Of a stretch of DNA of 19,314 bases, positions 15,001 to 19,314 are shown in pieces. Below the pieces are notes generated by a model that saw only the letters and a list, made by a program, of their open reading frames with translations, made no database searches and was not told where the DNA came from. Every line of letters begins with the position of its first letter. The first letter of the stretch is position 1. The stretch lies in assembly GCA_964427185.1 (NCBI GenBank), contig CAYRSN010000025.1:1-19314 (forward strand), read 5' to 3'. A program made the position numbers and the translations under genes. Source of the DNA: Sulfurivirga sp964427185 (lineage in GTDB: Bacteria; Pseudomonadota; Gammaproteobacteria; Thiomicrospirales; Thiomicrospiraceae).

Positions 15001-15252
15001 ATGCAGATCAACGTGCTTTACTTTGCAAGCCTGCGGGAGGCATTGGGCTGCGATCGGGAGCAGCTGAATACTTCAGCGCAAACCGTCTCAGCTCTGCTGG
15101 AAGAGCTATGTGCGCGTGGTGCGCCGTGGCAGCAGGCGTTATGTGACAACCCCCATTTGCAGATTGCGGTTAATCAGACAGTGGCAGAGCGGACGACACC
15201 GTTAGCAGAAGGTGTCGAGGTGGCTTTCTTTCCTCCTGTTACAGGTGGCTGA
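15001..15252 (+). CDS. moaD: MoaD, small subunit of molybdopterin synthase
   Basis: An 83-residue ubiquitin-fold sulfur carrier. It starts with INVLYFASLREALG and ends in the essential PPVTGG tail, whose last Gly is adenylated and thiocarboxylated (by MoeB, not in this window) to donate sulfur to the pterin. The family is small and the length is exact. The ribosome site is GAAGGGGG, 13 nt after the moaA stop. moaE starts one base after the moaD stop. Confidence 0.96.
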   Translation: MQINVLYFASLREALGCDREQLNTSAQTVSALLEELCARGAPWQQALCDNPHLQIAVNQTVAERTTPLAEGVEVAFFPPVTGG

Positions 15253-15253
15253 C

Positions 15254-15715
15254 ATGACACAGTGGGTGCGTGTCCAGACAGATGACTTTGACCTCAGTAC
15301 TGAGGTGGCTCAGCTCAGAGCGCAACGGCCGGATGTGGGCGCGGTGGTGGCGTTCGTGGGTACCGTGCGGGATATCAACCAGGGGGACAATGTTTCTACC
15401 ATGACCTTGGAGCACTATCCTGGTATGACGGAAAAGGCGCTGGAAACTATCCGTGCGCAGGCGCATGCGCGCTGGTCGCTTGAAAACAGCCTGATTATTC
15501 ATCGCGTGGGATGCCTGAAGCCGCAGGATCAGATCGTACTGGTGGCTGTTGCGGCAAGACACCGAGGCGATGCCTTTCAAGCGGCAGAATTTATCATGGA
15601 TTATCTTAAAACCCGTGCACCTTTCTGGAAAAAGGAAACGACCCCGGAAGGTGAGCGCTGGGTTGATGCTCGTCAGTGTGACCAGGCAGCCGCCGCCCGC
15701 TGGCAAAAATCATAA
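15254..15715 (+). CDS. moaE: MoaE, catalytic subunit of molybdopterin synthase
   Basis: Pairs with MoaD to convert cyclic pyranopterin phosphate into molybdopterin by adding two sulfurs. The 153-residue chain has the family motifs GAVVAFVGTVRD near residue 29, LEHYPGM near 49, HRVGCL near 78, and KTRAPFWKKE near 118-127 containing the two active-site lysines. The start is ATG 15254, one base after moaD; the frame could be extended to GTG 15212 inside moaD, but that would add 14 residues foreign to the family. The ribosome site is CAGGTGG in the moaD tail. moeA follows after 9 nt. Confidence 0.96.
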   Translation: MTQWVRVQTDDFDLSTEVAQLRAQRPDVGAVVAFVGTVRDINQGDNVSTMTLEHYPGMTEKALETIRAQAHARWSLENSLIIHRVGCLKPQDQIVLVAVAARHRGDAFQAAEFIMDYLKTRAPFWKKETTPEGERWVDARQCDQAAAARWQKS

Positions 15716-15724
15716 GGAGTCAGT

Positions 15725-16930
15725 ATGCTTGAGTTTGAACAGGCGTGGGCGCAGCTATTAGCCGGTGCTGCGCCTTTAAGTGAGACAGTGCAACGACCGC
15801 TGGCTGAAGCACAGGGGTGCGTGTTGGCAGAAGAGATCGTCTCACCGCTGAATGTGCCGGCACAGCCGGTTTCCACAATGGATGGCTATGCACTGTGTGC
15901 GTTAGATTATGCCGCTGGGCGGTGCTATGAAGTCTCCCAAAGAATTCCAGCGGGCGTTCAGCCTGTAGCGCATAAAAAAGGCACTGTCGCACGGATTTTT
16001 ACCGGTGCACCCGTACCGGATAACGCTTTTGTGGTGATTCCGCAGGAGCAGGCACAGGTGCATGAAGACGGCACAGTCTCGTTTGATCTGCCTGCCGTAA
16101 AGCCCTGGCAAAATATTCGCCGCACAGGGGAAGATATTGCTGCTGATAAGGTATTGCTTGCCTCAGGTACACGGCTGACAGCTGCGCATTTGGGGCTGCT
16201 GGCATCGATTGGCGTGGCGGATGTCAGTGTATACCGGCCTGTGAAAGTAGCGGTATTTACCAGTGGTGATGAGCTGGTCATGCCCGGCGAGCCGCTGCCG
16301 TCCGGCAAGATTTACAACTCCAATCGTTTTGTGCTCAATGGCCTGCTGCAAAAGCTGGGGGTAGATATCATCGATCTCGGGCAGGTGGAAGACAGCCTAT
16401 CTGCCACGGTGGCTGCACTGGAAAAAGCGGCCGCTTGTGCGGATGTCGTGATGACAACCGGCGGTGTTTCCGTCGGGGAAGAAGATCACCTGAAAGCGGC
16501 AGTAGAGCAGCTGGGCAGCCTTGAGATGTGGAAAGTTAAAATGAAACCGGGTAAGCCGCTGGCATACGGGCAGGTAAAGGGCACGCCCTTTATCGGCCTG
16601 CCGGGTAATCCGGTTTCTGCTTTTGTGACGTTTTATTTGTTTGCACAGTTCTTTCTGCGCGCAGTGGAAGGTGAGCAGGTCAGCTTCCCTTCGCCCATAT
16701 GGGTGAAGGCAGGGTTTTCCCGTACCAAGCCCGGGTTGCGGCGGGATTTTGCCCGTGCTCGGCTGGAAAGCCGCGACCAGGAAAGCTATGCGGTGCTCTT
16801 TCCTAACCAGGGCAGCGGTGTGTTGACTTCCGTAGTTTGGGCAGATGGGCTGGTTGTGATCCCGGAAGCCACCACGCTTGCCGAAGGAGAGCCCGTGGCC
16901 TTTTATCCTTATGAACGGTTAATGCCATGA
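15725..16930 (+). CDS. moeA: MoeA, molybdopterin molybdenumtransferase
   Basis: Inserts molybdate into adenylylated molybdopterin, completing Moco. Motifs: VSTMDGYAL near residue 49, the conserved substrate loop; ARIFTGAPVP near 88; VFTSGDELV near 176; MTTGGVSVGEEDH near 241, the MoCF-type site; and FIGLPGNPVSAF near 289. Length 401 is typical. ATG 15725 follows AAGGAG at good spacing. The stop overlaps the moaC start as ATGA. MogA/MoaB, which adenylates molybdopterin, is not in the window and must be encoded elsewhere. Confidence 0.97.
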   Translation: MLEFEQAWAQLLAGAAPLSETVQRPLAEAQGCVLAEEIVSPLNVPAQPVSTMDGYALCALDYAAGRCYEVSQRIPAGVQPVAHKKGTVARIFTGAPVPDNAFVVIPQEQAQVHEDGTVSFDLPAVKPWQNIRRTGEDIAADKVLLASGTRLTAAHLGLLASIGVADVSVYRPVKVAVFTSGDELVMPGEPLPSGKIYNSNRFVLNGLLQKLGVDIIDLGQVEDSLSATVAALEKAAACADVVMTTGGVSVGEEDHLKAAVEQLGSLEMWKVKMKPGKPLAYGQVKGTPFIGLPGNPVSAFVTFYLFAQFFLRAVEGEQVSFPSPIWVKAGFSRTKPGLRRDFARARLESRDQESYAVLFPNQGSGVLTSVVWADGLVVIPEATTLAEGEPVAFYPYERLMP

Positions 16931-17403
16931 ATGAACTGACCCATCTTGATAGCCGCGGCCAAGCACGTATGGTCGATGTAACAGATAAGGCGGATACTTT
17001 TCGGGAAGCAAGTGCAGAAGCTCGCGTATATATGCAGCCTGAAACCTTAAAGCTGATTCAGGAAGGCGGCCATAAAAAGGGGGATGTACTGGCCACCGCT
17101 CGTATTGCCGGCATTATGGCAGCGAAAAAAACCTGGGAGCTGATTCCCATGTGCCATCCACTGCTGTTGACCGGTGTCAGCGTGGAGCTGATACTTGAAC
17201 AGACACCGCCAGCGGTGCATATTGTCGCCACGTGTAAATTGAAGGGGCAGACAGGCGTGGAAATGGAAGCACTGACTGCGGCTACCACCGCTGCACTGAC
17301 GCTTTATGATATGTGCAAAGCAGTGGATCGCGGCATGACTATTACCGATGTGCGCCTGTTAGAGAAAAAAGGCGGCAAATCCGGTCACTGGAAACGGCGT
17401 TGA
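16927..17403 (+). CDS. moaC: MoaC, cyclic pyranopterin monophosphate synthase
   Basis: Converts the MoaA product 3',8-cyclo-GTP into cyclic pyranopterin monophosphate. The family core is fully visible: KKGDVLATARIAGIMAAKK near residue 50, PMCHPL near 75 with the active-site His, GVEMEALTA near 110, and YDMCKAVDRGM near 125 with the catalytic Asp and Lys. Length 158 is normal. It starts within the moeA stop (ATGA) and closes the operon, with two terminators following. Its distance from moaA is unusual relative to E. coli moaABCDE but common elsewhere. Confidence 0.97.
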   Translation: MNELTHLDSRGQARMVDVTDKADTFREASAEARVYMQPETLKLIQEGGHKKGDVLATARIAGIMAAKKTWELIPMCHPLLLTGVSVELILEQTPPAVHIVATCKLKGQTGVEMEALTAATTAALTLYDMCKAVDRGMTITDVRLLEKKGGKSGHWKRR

Positions 17404-17413
17404 ATGGTATCAG

Positions 17414-17433
17414 AAGGGGTCTCCCCTTTTTTT
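17414..17433 (+). terminator. Intrinsic terminator after moaC
   Basis: The stem AAGGGG / CCCCTT with a 3-nt loop is followed by T to 17433, 11 nt after the moaC stop. Confidence 0.8.
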
Positions 17434-17461
17434 GAAAAAACTTTTGTTGATGTTTTTGTAT

Positions 17462-17489
17462 AAAAAAGCCCGGAAAAACGGGCTTTTTT
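17462..17489. terminator. Bidirectional terminator between moaC and the EAL-HDOD gene
   Basis: An 11-bp stem AAAAAAGCCCG / CGGGCTTTTTT (17462-17472 with 17479-17489) with a 6-nt loop has a T run on either strand. It can therefore stop the Moco operon and the convergent EAL-HDOD gene. Confidence 0.9.
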
Positions 17490-17516
17490 ATGTTTTCTTA
17501 CCGTTTTTGGCGGCGT

Positions 17517-18728
17517 TTATTGAATGCTGTCGAGCACCTGTCTGGCCCATCCGCTGGCTGTCATGTAGTGGTTGGAGATAGCCATGATGTCCTGGTTTTC
17601 AAACTGAAGGCTCTGCCAGTCGGTGCTGCCACCTTCCAGCGCACGGACAATGCGTAAGGCCTTGCCCATTTCACCTTTCAGGTTGATCAGTGCTTCTTTA
17701 AGCGGCTCAGCCAGCGGCAGCTGTGCCAGTAGATCCACCATGGGAAGATGGAAAAAGGCGTTCAGTGTGGAGAACATGCCGACAAGGAAGTAGCTGTCTT
17801 TTTCCTTTTTATGGCTGCTGTGCTCGGCCAGCAGCTCCATGAACTTGCCACGCACTAATGCGGTGAGCATGAGCTCTGAAGGGACGCCTTCTGTTTTGTT
17901 GAGTGCCATCATGGTGACCCAGAATTTCAGGCGCTTGAGCCCCATAAGCTTGACGGCATCTTCAATGCTTTCGACCTGGCGGGGCAAGTCGTTTGCAGGG
18001 TGGTTGATTGCAGTGAGCAGGTGGTGACTGAGTGCGACATCGGCACTGATGATGTCGATCAGCTTATCGAAATCCGTATCTTCGTGGTTGATTTCCGACA
18101 GCAGGCGCATGATGGCCGCTTCATTAGCACCGAGCTCTTTGTCTGCCGTGATAACAGGGTTTACAAAGTAGAAACCCTGAAATAGGGTGACCCCTTGGGT
18201 TTTCAGTGCCTGGAATTGGGCTTCGTCTTCAACATGCGTGACGATAACGGTATGTTCGGCTTGTAGCTGCTGATACAGGGGCATGAGCCTGTCACCCAGC
18301 AAGGCGCGGTTGAGCTTGACAAATTGGGAGATTTTCAGCAGTTTGTCGTGCGTTTCGTCTGGAGTATAGTTGGCCAGACAGATCTGATGCCCTTCGGCGC
18401 GCAGTGTTTTGAGCGCCTGAAGGGCGGGTTTATTGCCCAGAATATCGACATCAATTTCTATAATGAGCTTTTTAGGGTCGCTGAGCTGGGGCAGGCTTTC
18501 CTGTGCCAGCAGGGGGTAGGGCACGCGGTAGAAGCAGTTGCGTGGGCCTGCCAGGGTGTCCAGGCCGACTTTTTCATCCAGCTCTCTGAACAGATCCTGG
18601 GCTTCATCTATGAGCGCCTGGTCTGTCAGCGTGGCCGCACCGATGGGGGTGATGTCGTAGCTATAGCTATAAAGCTTTTGCGCTGAATCCAGAATGGGTT
18701 GTTTGTTGCAGAGAATGTGTCGATCCAT
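17517..18728 (-). CDS. EAL-HDOD (YuxH-type) signalling protein with degenerate EAL domain
   Basis: A 403-residue protein. The N-terminal half (about 1-200) has the EAL fold: CNKQPILD near residue 7, LIIEIDVDILG near 88, FVKLN near 136 and FQGFYFVNP near 183. The catalytic residues are mostly lost: no EAL signature (YSYSYD at that place), IEIDV instead of EITE, and LANYTPD instead of the DDFG aspartates. It is therefore unlikely to hydrolyse cyclic di-GMP and may act as a sensor or scaffold. The C-terminal half is an HDOD domain, with LSEINHEDTDFDKLIDIISAD near 210, VESIEDAVKLMGLKRLKFW near 253 and LVGMFSTLNAFFHLP near 312. ATG 18728 has AAAGGG upstream. HDOD proteins are linked to signalling and motility; the role here is unknown. 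Confidence 0.9.
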   Translation of the reverse strand: MDRHILCNKQPILDSAQKLYSYSYDITPIGAATLTDQALIDEAQDLFRELDEKVGLDTLAGPRNCFYRVPYPLLAQESLPQLSDPKKLIIEIDVDILGNKPALQALKTLRAEGHQICLANYTPDETHDKLLKISQFVKLNRALLGDRLMPLYQQLQAEHTVIVTHVEDEAQFQALKTQGVTLFQGFYFVNPVITADKELGANEAAIMRLLSEINHEDTDFDKLIDIISADVALSHHLLTAINHPANDLPRQVESIEDAVKLMGLKRLKFWVTMMALNKTEGVPSELMLTALVRGKFMELLAEHSSHKKEKDSYFLVGMFSTLNAFFHLPMVDLLAQLPLAEPLKEALINLKGEMGKALRIVRALEGGSTDWQSLQFENQDIMAISNHYMTASGWARQVLDSIQ

Positions 18729-18776
18729 GGAAAGCCCTTTATATTTGTTTTGCGGAGGTGCCTATTGTTTTTTCAG

Positions 18777-18806
18777 ATTATAAAAGGTTTGTTTAGCGTT
18801 TGTGAG
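18777..18806 (-). promoter_or_regulatory. Candidate promoter for the EAL-HDOD gene
   Basis: On the minus strand a perfect TATAAT (18782 to 18777) lies 18 nt after CTCACA (18806 to 18801), a four-of-six -35 match. It overlaps the end of the upstream metallopeptidase gene and leaves a leader of about 40 nt. Confidence 0.45.
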
Positions 18807-19314
18807 GGGAAAGCCAGCGCCACAGGTTAAATAGGCTGCCCAGTGACTGTGCCACATAGGTGAGTGCACAAGCGGTAAGGATGCGTTTGATAATACGCAT
18901 TTCCGCCGGGGTAAAGCGACCGGTTTCCGCAAGCCATGGCAGTGCTCGGTTGAAGCTGGCATCCCATTCGACTTTCAGGGTGCTTAGGTGGATTAAAACT
19001 GGTACGCCTTGGGCAATAAAACCTGCGGTGAAAGTCAGCAGCCCGATTATCGGTGTATGCAGCAGCGGAATCAGCAGCGGCGTGGCAATCAGTGCCCCAG
19101 CGCTGAATTTCTGTAGCCATTGAGCGCGCTGAATCAGCTGCATGCGTTCCATAAAAGCAGGGTCTTGCTGTTGATGCTGCTGGGCATGAGCCATTTCATG
19201 GGCGGCAACGGCCAGTGCGGTGAGAGAAGGTGTATCATAGTGCGTTTTGCTCAGGCGGACAGTGCGGGTCAGAGGATCATAGTGGTCGGCACAGTCGCAG
19301 GCTTCGATGGTGAG
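18793..19314 (-). CDS. Zinc metallopeptidase, YugP family, N-terminus outside the window
   Basis: The frame is open to the window edge, so 173 C-terminal residues are visible and the start lies beyond base 19314. The zincin motif HEMAH is at visible residues 39-43 (19200 to 19186), preceded by YDPLTRTVRLS and LTALAVAAHE as in YugP-type neutral zinc peptidases. Two membrane segments follow (ALIATPLLIPLLHT; IIGLLTFTAGFIAQGVPVLI). VEWDAS near residue 120 supplies the probable third zinc ligand (Glu). A final hydrophobic helix lies near ILTACALTYVAQSLGSLF. The first Met in the visible frame lies within the active-site motif and cannot be the true start. Family members are membrane-bound; the substrate is unknown. 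Confidence 0.85.
   Translation of the reverse strand, partial: LTIEACDCADHYDPLTRTVRLSKTHYDTPSLTALAVAAHEMAHAQQHQQQDPAFMERMQLIQRAQWLQKFSAGALIATPLLIPLLHTPIIGLLTFTAGFIAQGVPVLIHLSTLKVEWDASFNRALPWLAETGRFTPAEMRIIKRILTACALTYVAQSLGSLFNLWRWLSPHKR

Noticed and set aside
1..19314. Mobile elements, CRISPR arrays, prophage or defence genes
   Set aside because: No transposase, integrase, direct-repeat array or att-like duplication was seen; tRNA-Leu is not flanked by an integrase or a repeated tRNA end.

Overview
The window looks like chromosomal DNA of a free-living, chemolithotrophic sulfur-oxidising gammaproteobacterium. The main evidence is a soxC-soxD pair standing apart from any soxXYZAB genes. Supporting evidence is a Pseudomonas-type zinc-free HemB and a two-domain OlsF-like acyltransferase. 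Dispersed sox genes are known from the Thiomicrospira/Hydrogenovibrio lineage, so a relative of that group is a reasonable but unproven guess. I see no phage, transposon, plasmid or CRISPR feature.

Layout. 1-523: 3' part of an EAL phosphodiesterase (+), whose tail overlaps the tail of the OlsF-like acyltransferase (-, 505-2271). 2277-3083: FetB-like permease, divergent from it. 3143-4606: small heat-shock protein and a CbpA/DnaJ-like co-chaperone, each followed by a terminator. 4660-7062: an APC permease carrying a one-base frameshift, coupled by an ATGA overlap to a TRAP-type binding lipoprotein. 7102-7619 (-): PilZ protein and tRNA-Leu(CAG). 7677-9272 (+): gamma-carbonic-anhydrase-like protein and a membrane PAS-GGDEF protein, again with a one-base frameshift. 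9289-11126 (-): hemB-aroE, coupled by ATGA. 11435-13838 (+): soxC-soxD, overlapping by 14 bp. 13989-17403 (+): moaA-moaD-moaE-moeA-moaC, compact enough to be one operon. 17517-18728 (-): EAL-HDOD protein. 18793-19314 (-): zinc metallopeptidase that runs off the window.

How the genes work together. SoxC is a periplasmic molybdenum enzyme exported by Tat after cofactor insertion, and the operon directly downstream makes its molybdopterin cofactor. A dyad CGTTAT-N12-ATAACG ends at the base before the moaA start codon and resembles a ModE (molybdate sensor) operator; this is the most interesting regulatory signal here. Four proteins linked to cyclic-di-GMP (EAL, PilZ, degenerate GGDEF, degenerate EAL-HDOD) lie in separate transcription units.

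Most of the window is ordinary housekeeping and metabolic sequence. The two frameshifts both fall in short homopolymers, so sequencing error must be excluded before calling either gene broken.
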